Shown here: in pieces, positions 8,692-17,479 of the stretch | How positions within the stretch are numbered: position 1 is the stretch's first letter | Layout of the letters: each line of letters opens with the position of its first letter | From: an uncultured Aquimarina sp. | GTDB taxonomy: Bacteria > Bacteroidota > Bacteroidia > Flavobacteriales > Flavobacteriaceae | NCBI GenBank assembly: GCA_947500505.1 | Contig: CANMSL010000005.1 | Location: 248,001 to 312,000, forward strand | Direction of reading: 5' to 3' | DNA: 64,000 nucleotides | Made by a program: the position numbers and the translations under genes | Notes under the pieces: generated by a model | The model's input: the letters and a program-made list of their open reading frames with translations, nothing else | What the model was told of the DNA's origin: nothing | Database searches by the model: none

Positions 8692-9726
8692 CTATATATT
8701 TTTAATAAGAACATCTGTATATTTATTTAGATTCTTTAGGACCATATCACTTCCTTTTACAACAACTTCCAGAGGATTTTCTCCTTTGTATACAGGTAAT
8801 TCTGTTACCATCGAGAATCTTTTATCAAGGCCTCTAAGCATTGACCCACCTCCTGTCAAAAAAATCCCTGTATTATATATGTCCGCAGAAATCTCAGGAG
8901 GGATATCAGATAAGGTATCTAACACTGCATTTTCAATCTGTGTGATTGATTTATCCAGGCTTTTGGCTATTTCTTTGTAAGAGATATAAACCTGCTTTGG
9001 TTTACCCGTTAACATATCTCTACCCTGCACTGCAATTTTTTTAGGGGGAGAATCTAGGGTATTTACTGCCGAACCAATATTAATTTTAATATCTTCGGCT
9101 GTGCTTTCTCCAATATGGAGATTGTGTTTTTCTCTTATATATTGAATAATATCATCATTAAAAACATTTCCTGCGATTTTAACTGATTGCCCGGATATGA
9201 TTCCACCCAGTGTAATTACTGCAATTTCAGTCGTTCCACCTCCTATATCAATAATCATATGACCTTTTGGTTGTAGTACATCTATTCCAGCCCCAATTGC
9301 GGCAGCCATTGGTTCAGAGATTAAATATACTTGCTTTGCATTAAGGCGTCTGGCCGAATCTTTGACAGCTCGCATTTCAACTTTGGTAATACCACAAGGA
9401 ATCGCAATAATCATTTTGTAAGATTTTATAAAAAGCGCATCACTAATATCCGAGAGTTTTTTAACCAGAATTTTGAGCATCTTTTCTGATAAGTCGAAAT
9501 TTGCTATAACACCATTCCTCAAAGGATAGAAGGTTTTAATGTTTTTGTGGATTTTACCACGCATAGAACTTGCTTCTTTTCCTACAGCTATTATTTTTCC
9601 AGTAATTCTATTAACTGCTATGATCGAAGGTACATCAATAGCTATTTTACCTTTGTGAGTGATTAGTGTATTTGTGGTACCTAAATCTACTGCTATTTTA
9701 TTGGTCAGAAAATCGAAAAAGCTCAT
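8692..9726 (-). CDS. MreB-like actin homologue (divergent paralogue)
   Basis: This 344-residue bacterial actin of the MreB/Mbl family polymerises under the membrane and guides cell-wall synthesis. Phosphate loop 1 is VDLGTTNT at 13-20, phosphate loop 2 is IDIGGGTTEIAV near 159-170, and the adenosine motif TGGGSMLRGL is at 291-300. The N-terminal MSFFDFLTNKIAVDLG is the usual membrane-proximal start. There is no mreC, mreD, pbp2 or rodA beside it, unlike the main mreB operon, and no obvious partner, so I read it as a second, stand-alone MreB. Its cell role is not known from sequence. Confidence 0.9.
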   Translation of the reverse strand: MSFFDFLTNKIAVDLGTTNTLITHKGKIAIDVPSIIAVNRITGKIIAVGKEASSMRGKIHKNIKTFYPLRNGVIANFDLSEKMLKILVKKLSDISDALFIKSYKMIIAIPCGITKVEMRAVKDSARRLNAKQVYLISEPMAAAIGAGIDVLQPKGHMIIDIGGGTTEIAVITLGGIISGQSVKIAGNVFNDDIIQYIREKHNLHIGESTAEDIKINIGSAVNTLDSPPKKIAVQGRDMLTGKPKQVYISYKEIAKSLDKSITQIENAVLDTLSDIPPEISADIYNTGIFLTGGGSMLRGLDKRFSMVTELPVYKGENPLEVVVKGSDMVLKNLNKYTDVLIKNI

Positions 9727-9965
9727 AGTTGTGAGTTAAGTTAGTTTTGATTTAAGGGTAATCATTCAATATGGTTGCTAGCTCATAATAACTCAGATAA
9801 ACAAAAAATATTGCAGTCTTTTTTTTAACTATTTAAAAATCAAATGATTACTATTTATCTTATGTTTTCATAATCTTTTTTTGGCAAATTTTCTAAATGT
9901 CCTTTTTTTATTGAATGACCGTTAAAATTTTTATCACTTACTATCGTTTTCCAGATAGTTTCTTT

Positions 9966-9973
9966 TATTTTTG
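9966..9973 (+). promoter_or_regulatory. Putative -7 box immediately before porQ
   Basis: TATTTTTG matches TAnnTTTG and ends six bases before the porQ ATG at 9980. If used, the transcript would start at or next to the start codon. Confidence 0.35.
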
Positions 9974-9979
9974 CTGCTA

Positions 9980-10999
9980 ATGATCCGTAAATACATATTT
10001 TTAGTATTACTTATTTTTACCACCTATACCTATTCTCAAATAGGAGGGAGATATACTTATCAATTTTTAAATTTAGTTTCTTCACCAAGGCAAGCAGCAC
10101 TAGGAGGAAAATATGTAACAGGATTTAATATGGATCCAACTTCTGCAATGCTCAATCCTGCAACAATTAATATCGAAATGGATAATCAACTAGCGGTGAA
10201 CTACGTAAATTATATTGCAGATGTAAATTATGGTTCTGTATCTTATGCGAGAGCTTTTGGAGAAAAGGAGCAAGTATTCCATATGGGAATTACATATATA
10301 AATTATGGAAGGTTTAATGGATTTGATGAATTCGGAAATGAAACTGGTGATTTTGGGGCTGGTGAAGTTGCAATTTCTGTTGGATATGCCTATACTATTC
10401 CTAATTCTAATTTTCACGTAGGTGCTAATGGAAAATTTATATCTTCAAAGTTAGAAGAATATACATCGTTAGGAGGTGCATTGGATCTGGGGCTGATTTA
10501 TCATAATCCTGATTCAAAATTTGATTTCGGTTTTTCTATAAGAAATCTGGGTACGCAATTCACAACATATGCCGATACCAGAGAAGATTTACCGCTGTCA
10601 ATCGATATGGGATTTGCTCAAACGCTTAAGAATGTGCCCATAAGGTGGAATTTTACGTTGGAAAATTTACAAGTTTGGGATGTGGCATTCAGAAATCCTT
10701 CGCGTGATATTACAGATCTGGAAGGAAACGTAGATGAAGATGACCCCAGCTTTTTTAATAATGCTCTAAGACACGTAGTGATAGGACTAGAACTTTTTCC
10801 TGAAAGTGGGTTTAATGTTCGGTTAGGATATAATTTCAGAAGATCAGAAGAATTAAGAATAGCAGATCAGCGATCCTTTGCAGGACTTAGTGGAGGCTTC
10901 TCTCTTAAATTTGGAAAGTTTAGGTTTGCCTACTCTTATGCACGTTATAATTCTGCTGCATCTTCTAGTACCTTTGGTGTAAATGTAAATCTTAAATAG
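9980..10999 (+). CDS. porQ: Type IX secretion system protein PorQ
   Basis: PorQ is an outer-membrane beta-barrel of the T9SS, working with PorU, PorV and PorZ in processing and attaching secreted cargo. The product has a signal peptide (MIRKYIFLVLL, ending near TYSQ), then a PorV/FadL-like barrel with NPA near the N-terminal plug (SAMLNPATIN) and alternating aromatic strands to the C-terminus. The ATG at 9980 was chosen because the reading frame can only be extended to a TTG at 9971. It overlaps cmk by one base (TAGTG), an arrangement common in Flavobacteriia. Confidence 0.92.
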   Translation: MIRKYIFLVLLIFTTYTYSQIGGRYTYQFLNLVSSPRQAALGGKYVTGFNMDPTSAMLNPATINIEMDNQLAVNYVNYIADVNYGSVSYARAFGEKEQVFHMGITYINYGRFNGFDEFGNETGDFGAGEVAISVGYAYTIPNSNFHVGANGKFISSKLEEYTSLGGALDLGLIYHNPDSKFDFGFSIRNLGTQFTTYADTREDLPLSIDMGFAQTLKNVPIRWNFTLENLQVWDVAFRNPSRDITDLEGNVDEDDPSFFNNALRHVVIGLELFPESGFNVRLGYNFRRSEELRIADQRSFAGLSGGFSLKFGKFRFAYSYARYNSAASSSTFGVNVNLK

Positions 11000-11697
11000 T
11001 GAGTAAAAAAATAATCATAGCGATTGATGGTCATTCATCTACAGGAAAAAGTACCGTTGCCAGACAATTAGCAAAAAAGCTACGCTATATATATGTAGAT
11101 ACAGGTGCTATGTACCGTGCTGTGACTTTGTATGCTATGCGAAAGTGTTTTATAGATGAAAATCGTTTCAATAAAGAAGCATTAGAACGGTTTTTACCTT
11201 TTATTCATATAAAATTTGAAGTTAATTCAAAGACAGGTTTAGCCGAGGTCTTTTTGAATAATGAGAATGTGGAGAAAACGATAAGGAAACTTGCAGTGTC
11301 TAACTTTGTAAGTCAAATCGCAGCTTTTTCTCAGGTTCGAAAAAAACTGGTTGAGCAGCAACAGTTAATGGGTAAGGATAAAGGAATAGTAATGGACGGT
11401 AGAGATATTGGTACAGTAGTATTTCCTGATGCAGAATTAAAAGTTTTTATGACGGCTACTGCAAAGGACAGGGCAGAACGGAGGTATAAAGAGCTTTTGG
11501 AAAGAGGAGAAGATGTAACTTATGAAGATGTGCTGAAAAACGTTGTCGACCGAGATCATATTGATAGTACCAGAAAAGACTCTCCTCTTAGAAAAGCTGA
11601 AGATGCAGTAGTTATTGATAATTCTAACCTTACGCTAGAAGAACAGTTTGATCAAATTCTTACCTTAGCAAGAGAAGTAATATCTAAAAAAAGCTAA
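10999..11697 (+). CDS. cmk: (d)CMP kinase
   Basis: Cytidylate kinase phosphorylates CMP and dCMP with ATP. The 232 residues carry Walker A GHSSTGKS at 11-18, the CMP-binding DTGAMYRA near 34-41, DGRDIGT at 133-139 and the RRYKEL lid region. It starts with GTG, translationally coupled to porQ by a one-base overlap. The length fits bacterial CMK. Confidence 0.96.
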   Translation: MSKKIIIAIDGHSSTGKSTVARQLAKKLRYIYVDTGAMYRAVTLYAMRKCFIDENRFNKEALERFLPFIHIKFEVNSKTGLAEVFLNNENVEKTIRKLAVSNFVSQIAAFSQVRKKLVEQQQLMGKDKGIVMDGRDIGTVVFPDAELKVFMTATAKDRAERRYKELLERGEDVTYEDVLKNVVDRDHIDSTRKDSPLRKAEDAVVIDNSNLTLEEQFDQILTLAREVISKKS

Positions 11698-11899
11698 TTC
11701 GAGCTTCTAGTTTCGATGATTGGGACAATACTTTACCTTCCTTATTAATAGAAATCGATATAGAAAGTGATAATTTGATTCGTTCGTAGATTTAATTAGT
11801 ACTTACTTTTACTTTTTAATATAAGAAACAATCAGCAGCATGTCTTGATATCAACTTAGGTATTTGTAGAATCAAATTAATTGTGCAAGATAAATACAC

Positions 11900-12229
11900 C
11901 TATTCCGAATTTTTCGATTCTCTAAGTTGGTAGAATACCATTTTACCTTTAACCCATTCAATAAGTTCCATTTGATTTTTTTCTTTTTCTTTTTCTTCAA
12001 CTAATAGTACACGGTTCAGGATCAGTGTTTTATCGTTTACTGTGTATTTTAGTTGAATGGTTGTATCAGTGACAGCATAAAGAGGTGTCTTTTCAATGAT
12101 TTTATACTTAGTGCCGTCATTCATTACTAAGGTATCTCTATATTCATAAATAATGTTGATTTTAGATAAAACCTGACTATAACCAGATACTGTTAATAGC
12201 AGAAAAAATGAAAATAAAATTGATTTCAT
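11900..12229 (-). CDS. Small exported protein, unknown function
   Basis: A 109-residue product with a clear Sec signal peptide (hydrophobic LFSFFLLLTVSG, probable cleavage after GYSQ). The mature part is charged, ending in an acidic and lysine-rich stretch, with no known motif. It has a TAAATTTG box about 40 bases upstream. Single gene between cmk and the T9SS protease terminator region. Confidence 0.7.
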   Translation of the reverse strand: MKSILFSFFLLLTVSGYSQVLSKINIIYEYRDTLVMNDGTKYKIIEKTPLYAVTDTTIQLKYTVNDKTLILNRVLLVEEKEKEKNQMELIEWVKGKMVFYQLRESKNSE

Positions 12230-12268
12230 AAATTTTTATAGATTTGGAGGGGATTTACGGTAAAACCG

Positions 12269-12276
12269 CAAATTTA
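12269..12276 (-). promoter_or_regulatory. Putative Bacteroidota -7 promoter box
   Basis: The minus strand reads TAAATTTG, 40 bases upstream of the small exported protein at 12229. Confidence 0.45.
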
Positions 12277-12373
12277 AGCATTTTATTTTTAATCTAGTTT
12301 TTTTAAATAAACAACCAGATTTTGTCATTAATTAACGATATTAAATTTTTTAGAAATACTATTGAGTAAAAAT

Positions 12374-12464
12374 CTCCGGAGCAAGCTCACGGAGCATTCA
12401 AGGGACTTCTCGTTTTCAAACTGTTTACGTTTTACTGGCGAGGCAAGCCTCGGGGTATTAACCC
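12374..12464. repeat. Cluster of GC-rich palindromes (REP-like)
   Basis: In an AT-rich 305-base gap lie three short stems. CTCCGGAGC (12374-12382) pairs with GCTC-A-CGGAG (12385-12394). CGAGGC (12439-12444) pairs with GCCTCG (12447-12452) around AA. GGGT (12453-12456) pairs with ACCC (12461-12464). The shared AAGC core and high GC against the local base composition suggest an interspersed repeat or a decayed element. A possible 64-codon minus-strand frame through here looks spurious. Confidence 0.5.
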
Positions 12465-12469
12465 TCCTA

Positions 12470-12503
12470 GAATAAAAAACCACCAAAACTGATGTTTTGG
12501 TGG
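12470..12503 (-). terminator. Rho-independent terminator of the T9SS protease gene
   Basis: CCACCAAAAC (12480-12489) and GTTTTGGTGG (12494-12503) form a perfect 10-bp stem with loop TGAT. On the minus strand it is followed by a T-rich run (12470-12479), 32 bases after the protease stop. Confidence 0.85.
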
Positions 12504-12534
12504 TTAATGTTATATTGGACATTTATCCTACTGG

Positions 12535-15500
12535 TTATTTCACAATGATAGCATGATTTGATAATTTTCCTGCTATATCTAAAGATAAAATGTATGGACC
12601 GGATTGTACACCTTGCAATCTAATAGACTTATCGTTAATAGATCCGTTAGCTACTTTTCTTCCTTGCAGGTCGTAAAGACTATAGGATATATTGGCGTTC
12701 GGTGCGATAACATTTATAGTGCCGTTTGCTCCAACAGGATTCGGATAAGTACCAATCTGTAATGTTTCTGTGGTTATAAAACTTTCTACTTCCGGACCTC
12801 TTGCAGAACCTCCAACGGAGAATGTTGTGGATTCTGAACCTCCAAAAGAACCTCCAGAAGCCAGTGTAGTACTTCCTGAAGTAAGTGAATAAGAACCATT
12901 TCCATAAGAACAACAAATACCATCACCATAAGAATCATTGATGGTAAATGTATAGGATCCTGCGTCAAGGCATTCTGTAACAGAAATAGTCGATCCATCT
13001 GGCTGAGAACCATAAGTCCCACCAGATACTACAACCTGATTGTTACTATTATTTACGATTTGCCAGCTTGTTTCTTCGGGATAGTCATCCAATGTAATAG
13101 ATAATGTAACATCGGTACACGATGGAGGATTTATTGTTCCTGTCGTCAACCTAATATTATCAACAGTCATATCTCCTCTCCAAGAAGATCCTGTGATACC
13201 GTTAAATCTCAGTCGTACACCAGATCCAGTATAAGCTGCTAAATCTACATTTACCGATTCCCAAGAATTACCTTGGTCACCTAATTTGGACCAAATTGAT
13301 GTCCAGGTAATATTATTGTCGTTACTAATTTCCAGAGTAAGTGTACCCATGTCTGCTCCATACATATGATATTGGAATGAGAAGGTTGCTTGCGACGTAC
13401 TGGTAAGATCAAAACAAGGTGAGTTTAAAATAGCCCTTTTATTTGGGTATCCATTTCCATTTCCGGATGCCTCAATATACATATAGTTGGATCCTTCGAT
13501 AGCACTTGACGGTCCGGTAGTACGTGAAGGTGTTCCATTAGCATCACGAGTCCAGTTAATATCATCGCCAGACGCTTGAGACCAACTACCTAATCCACTT
13601 TCAAAACCTTCGCTGTAAGGGAAAGAAGTAATATCTCCGGAACATCCTGTAATAGGTATTCCTGCTTCTGTAGTTACATTTATCGTATTACTGAAACCGG
13701 ATTCGTTTCCTGCTGCATCTTTTGCTTTTACTCTAAAAGTATAAGAACTTTCAGGAGATAATCCTGTAACGGTATATGAAGTTCCGGCTACTGTAGCAAG
13801 TACAGTACTACCTCTATACACATCATACCCTATAACACCTATATTATCAGTAGCAGCGTTCCAAGAAAGATCTGTAGAACTAGTTGATGTATTCGAAGCG
13901 GTTAAGCTTGATGGTGTAGACGGCGCTTCTGTATCCGGTGTTACAATACCAGAGATTTCAAAATTACTATTAGAAATATCAAAGAATATATTTCCTGATC
14001 CTTTTACCATAATCCTATTTTGAGTACCCTGTACATTTGGCACAGTGATAGTATGAGAACCATCATTAGGAACTGCAGTAGCTAAAGCAATAGAAAAGGT
14101 ATCTCCATCATCAGTGGATAAATAGATATCTACATTAGCAGTATTAATACCATTTCCGGTTGTTCCAGCCACATCCCAGGTAACAGTCTGAGAAGAATTT
14201 GCTGGCCAGCTTACATTTGTATTGGGAACATTTACGACAAACGGACCTGCATTAGCTGTAACGTTAACACTCATATCATCGCTATTATTTCCTGCTCCAC
14301 CTGCTTTATTATCCCGAACGGTCAATCTGAAATTTAAGGTTCTGGTGACATTTGGTACTGCCTCCCATTGCCAGGATGTAGCACCAGTCTTAATAGTAGA
14401 TAATCTTGGGAAGTATCGTTTATTAGATGTCGTCGGATTAAAAGATCTAAATGCAACTCCAGAAGTTGCTGTAACGCTTGGATACGTTGTAGCAGCGTTG
14501 TTTTCATCCCTTTGTTCCCAGCAATATGTCAATGTATCGCCTGTATTTGCATCAGATCCTTGACCTTCCAGAACAAATGGTGTTCCTCTGGGGATTGTAT
14601 AATTCGACCCAGCGTTAGCAGTAGGGATAGCATTACCTGTATTGGTATTCGTTTGGCAACTAGTAGTTTTTACATAGTTAGTTACTTGCTGAATAGAGAA
14701 GAAGTGAAAATAAGGATCACTATTTTGCTGTACATCTGTTGCTCCTGTAATTCCAGCATATCCCATAATTGTTGTTCCGCTGCCTGGCTCAAAATGTGCA
14801 TTGGTACTTTCATTTCTGATAGAGAATGTGTGGTTAGCTCCAAACTGATGTCCAATTTCGTGTGCAACATAATCTACATCAAATGCATCTCCAACAGGAG
14901 TACTTCTGGAAGTAAACCCACTTCCTTTGCTTCCATTAACACACACGCAACCAATACAACCTGCATTTCCGTTATCACCCGCTTTAGCAAATAAATGACC
15001 AATATCATAATTAGCTTCACCAATCACACTTGTAAGGGTTGACTGAAGTTGGCTATTAAAACTTCCTGTATAAGGATCTGTATTAGCATTTGTATAAATT
15101 ACATCATCAGTATTTCCGATTATTACCATAGTGACAGCAAAATCATTTTCAAAAATACCATTAACTCGGGTCATTGTAGTGTTAATTGCTGCTAGAGCAC
15201 TTGCTTTAGTTCCTCCGTGAAATTGAGTGTATTCGCCATTCGTAGAAACTGCAATACGGTAAGTTCTTAAAATACCGTCATTAGCATTTTTCATATTCGA
15301 TGAAACAGATTTTGTGTAATTAGTAGTATCACCATCCACAAGACACTCGAATTTCTTTATAGTAGCAGATTTCTGGTCTCTTGTATAAATAGTGTATGTA
15401 GTACCATCTACAGAAATAGGTTCAATAAATACAGCTGCCCCACTACCTAATCGCATACTTTGTAATCCTAAAGGTGATAAGCTAAATCTAACTCTTACCG

Positions 15501-15852
15501 AAGGGTTATTAATGCTTTGTCCGGCGTATGACTTGATACCGGGATACTTTGCTGCAAGCTCATCGCTAAATACAGGAGCTTCAAATACTCTATATGATTC
15601 CATACTTCCGTCAGCATTTGGTAAAGGAACGATAGTTGAAGATACCGAAGACTTTCCTCTTAGAGGTGAAGTATTTAACATTTTTTGTATACTATTTACA
15701 TCTAAAGTAAAAAGAGTGTTTTTTGGTAAGTCCGTTTTTGAGGAGATTACATTAGAACTTTTAAGAGTTGCATCGGTTTTCTTCCAAGGATTTTGGGCAA
15801 AACCAATTGTTATCATGAACAAGCCCATGATTAAAGATAATTGTGTTTTCAT
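12535..15852 (-). CDS. Secreted reprolysin-type zinc metalloprotease with T9SS sorting domain
   Basis: A 1105-residue exported protease. Order: signal peptide ending at FAQ (residue 20); a prodomain-like region to about 190; an M12B-type catalytic domain with zinc motif HEIGHQFGANH at 331-341 and Met-turn TIMGYAG at 361-367; a PKD/Ig-like region at 405-635; a fibronectin type III domain at about 643-730; a MAM/jelly-roll-like domain at 742-905; a glycine- and serine-rich domain at 912-1013; and a type A T9SS C-terminal sorting domain from about 1030 (GTYPNP to SNHAIIVK). It should be exported by the T9SS and attached to the surface or released. PorQ lies 1.5 kb away but is not in the same operon. 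Confidence 0.93.
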   Translation of the reverse strand: MKTQLSLIMGLFMITIGFAQNPWKKTDATLKSSNVISSKTDLPKNTLFTLDVNSIQKMLNTSPLRGKSSVSSTIVPLPNADGSMESYRVFEAPVFSDELAAKYPGIKSYAGQSINNPSVRVRFSLSPLGLQSMRLGSGAAVFIEPISVDGTTYTIYTRDQKSATIKKFECLVDGDTTNYTKSVSSNMKNANDGILRTYRIAVSTNGEYTQFHGGTKASALAAINTTMTRVNGIFENDFAVTMVIIGNTDDVIYTNANTDPYTGSFNSQLQSTLTSVIGEANYDIGHLFAKAGDNGNAGCIGCVCVNGSKGSGFTSRSTPVGDAFDVDYVAHEIGHQFGANHTFSIRNESTNAHFEPGSGTTIMGYAGITGATDVQQNSDPYFHFFSIQQVTNYVKTTSCQTNTNTGNAIPTANAGSNYTIPRGTPFVLEGQGSDANTGDTLTYCWEQRDENNAATTYPSVTATSGVAFRSFNPTTSNKRYFPRLSTIKTGATSWQWEAVPNVTRTLNFRLTVRDNKAGGAGNNSDDMSVNVTANAGPFVVNVPNTNVSWPANSSQTVTWDVAGTTGNGINTANVDIYLSTDDGDTFSIALATAVPNDGSHTITVPNVQGTQNRIMVKGSGNIFFDISNSNFEISGIVTPDTEAPSTPSSLTASNTSTSSTDLSWNAATDNIGVIGYDVYRGSTVLATVAGTSYTVTGLSPESSYTFRVKAKDAAGNESGFSNTINVTTEAGIPITGCSGDITSFPYSEGFESGLGSWSQASGDDINWTRDANGTPSRTTGPSSAIEGSNYMYIEASGNGNGYPNKRAILNSPCFDLTSTSQATFSFQYHMYGADMGTLTLEISNDNNITWTSIWSKLGDQGNSWESVNVDLAAYTGSGVRLRFNGITGSSWRGDMTVDNIRLTTGTINPPSCTDVTLSITLDDYPEETSWQIVNNSNNQVVVSGGTYGSQPDGSTISVTECLDAGSYTFTINDSYGDGICCSYGNGSYSLTSGSTTLASGGSFGGSESTTFSVGGSARGPEVESFITTETLQIGTYPNPVGANGTINVIAPNANISYSLYDLQGRKVANGSINDKSIRLQGVQSGPYILSLDIAGKLSNHAIIVK

Positions 15853-16158
15853 ATTAATAATAAATTGAGTTAGCAGCGGCTAATGTAAAACTATTTTCAT
15901 TATAATTGTGAAATAATTAACAATAAAATAATTATATGTTAATAGTATCACCATTATCATTAGTTTTACAATGGTTTTAATATCATTTTATTAATGTTTG
16001 TAATTTTTGGTGACTTCAAATTATCGTAATAATAATGTTAAAATTTTATTGAAATAAAAACTACCCTTATCACAGTATATATCGCATTTGGTGAATTCGC
16101 ACCAACAAAAAGACCGCAATAAAGCGGTCTTTTAAAAAAAAAAGTATGTTTTGTTTTC
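15853..16158. other. Intergenic gap, no gene seen
   Basis: This 306-base AT-rich gap between the protease start and the BON-LysM gene end holds only the terminator hairpin at 16108-16133. No reading frame, tRNA or clear promoter consensus was recognised. Confidence 0.6.
16108..16133 (-). terminator. Terminator hairpin after BON-LysM gene
   Basis: AAAAGACCGC (16108-16117) pairs with GCGGTCTTTT (16124-16133) around AATAAA. It lies 26 bases beyond the stop of the minus-strand gene at 16159, and the A-rich flank gives a T run on the minus strand. Confidence 0.85.
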
Positions 16159-16536
16159 TTATAGATTAGGGATAATTAATTCCTGATCTGGATGGATAAG
16201 ATCTGGATTTTTCAGGATATGTGTATTTGCTGCAAAAATTTCCTTGTATTTCATAGGATCTTTATAGTAGTGCTTTGCAATCTTACTTAAAGACTCACCA
16301 CTTTTTACGGTGTGTCTGTGATATACAGAGGTATCCGCCACTCTAATGTCGGCTTCAATGTCAGAAGGAGATTCTCCACCGATTTCTTTTATTTTATCCC
16401 AAAGTTGATTTTTTTCATATTGTGTATTGGCAGTTCCTTTTACTTTAAGAACTCCGTTTTCTTCAGAAACGTCACCGTTTTGTATATTTAATTCTTGCCC
16501 AAGGTTCAAAACGTCTTGATATTTTGCTTTAACCAT
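16159..16536 (-). CDS. BON and LysM domain protein
   Basis: This 125-residue protein combines an N-terminal BON-like domain (about 15-65) and a C-terminal LysM domain (about 73-124, HTVKSGESLSKIAKHYY). The arrangement is that of E. coli Kbp/YgaU, which binds potassium; that exact function is not proven here. There is no signal peptide. A TATATTTG promoter-like box lies about 40 bases upstream and a strong terminator follows, so it is monocistronic. Confidence 0.88.
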   Translation of the reverse strand: MVKAKYQDVLNLGQELNIQNGDVSEENGVLKVKGTANTQYEKNQLWDKIKEIGGESPSDIEADIRVADTSVYHRHTVKSGESLSKIAKHYYKDPMKYKEIFAANTHILKNPDLIHPDQELIIPNL

Positions 16537-16573
16537 AACTAAGTCGATTTTTTAAATTATTATTAGATTTACT

Positions 16574-16581
16574 CAAATATA
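16574..16581 (-). promoter_or_regulatory. Putative Bacteroidota -7 promoter box
   Basis: The minus strand reads TATATTTG, about 38 bases upstream of the BON-LysM start. Confidence 0.45.
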
Positions 16582-16686
16582 ATAATTTCTATAGTTCAAT
16601 TCGTATTATTCCACGATTAAAAAACATTTAAGAATCGACGAAATACAGAATTTATCTATATTCGAATATTTATAAATAAAGTGAAT

Positions 16687-17475
16687 ATGTTTCGAAAAAG
16701 ATTCTACTACCTAATTAAATTACAATATTTGGGTTTTAGATATCACGGATGGCAAAAACAACCTAAAGTGAATACTTTGCAGCGAATGGTAGAACGCACT
16801 ATCAATTATGTGCTGGAAACTAAAGATTTTAAGGTATTAGCCGCTGGAAGAACAGATGCTAAGGTATCGGCTAATGAAGCATATATCGAGTTATTTGTAG
16901 ATCATAAAAGCTTAGAGCTTAAAAACTTTTTTGATTTGTTAAATGAAAACCTTCCACAAGATATAAGAGCGATTAGTATAGAAGAAACAGATGAATCGTT
17001 TAATATTATTCAACACCCTAAAGTTAAGGAATACATGTATTTGTTCTCTTTTGGTAAAAAACCCCATCCCTTCAGTGCTCCGTTTATGTATACTATTATG
17101 AGTCAGCTAAATATTGATAATATGACCAGAGCAGCAAAATTATTTGAGGGCAAGCATAATTTCAGATCGTATTGCCACCGGCCAAATGAACATACTATTG
17201 TTCATGGTGAAATTTTGAAATGTGAAATTGTAAAGAACACATTTTACACAGCTAGTTTTTTTCCGGAAGAGAGTTATGCACTAAGAGTGAAAGGAGAAGG
17301 GTTTAAAAGAAACCAGATTAGATTGATGATGGGCGTATTACTGGATTTAGGTAAAGGTAAGGTAAATGTTGATTTTATTAAAAAGACGTTGGATCCAAAT
17401 GCTGAAGAAATAATTTTGGAACATATTGTTCCGGGCTCAGGATTGATTTTAAATGCGATAGAACTTACAAAATAA
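16687..17475 (+). CDS. TruA-family tRNA pseudouridine synthase
   Basis: Pseudouridine synthases of this family modify uridines in the tRNA anticodon arm. The 262 residues from ATG 16687 contain RYHGWQKQP near 19-26 and the catalytic aspartate Asp57 in AGRTDAKVSA, where canonical TruA has AGRTDAGVHA. The second domain carries GEGFKRNQIR. A GTG at 16681 could extend it by two residues. The changed residues after the catalytic Asp suggest a paralogue rather than the main TruA. The MOSC gene follows by four bases. Confidence 0.87.
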   Translation: MFRKRFYYLIKLQYLGFRYHGWQKQPKVNTLQRMVERTINYVLETKDFKVLAAGRTDAKVSANEAYIELFVDHKSLELKNFFDLLNENLPQDIRAISIEETDESFNIIQHPKVKEYMYLFSFGKKPHPFSAPFMYTIMSQLNIDNMTRAAKLFEGKHNFRSYCHRPNEHTIVHGEILKCEIVKNTFYTASFFPEESYALRVKGEGFKRNQIRLMMGVLLDLGKGKVNVDFIKKTLDPNAEEIILEHIVPGSGLILNAIELTK

Positions 17476-17479
17476 GAAT

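Noticed and set aside
12328..12522. 64-codon minus-strand frame
   Set aside because: It runs through the protease terminator and GC-rich palindromes, has no signal or domain, and its codon usage is unlike the neighbours.
14512..14994. 160-codon plus-strand frame
   Set aside because: Antisense to the protease catalytic domain; cysteine-rich nonsense composition.
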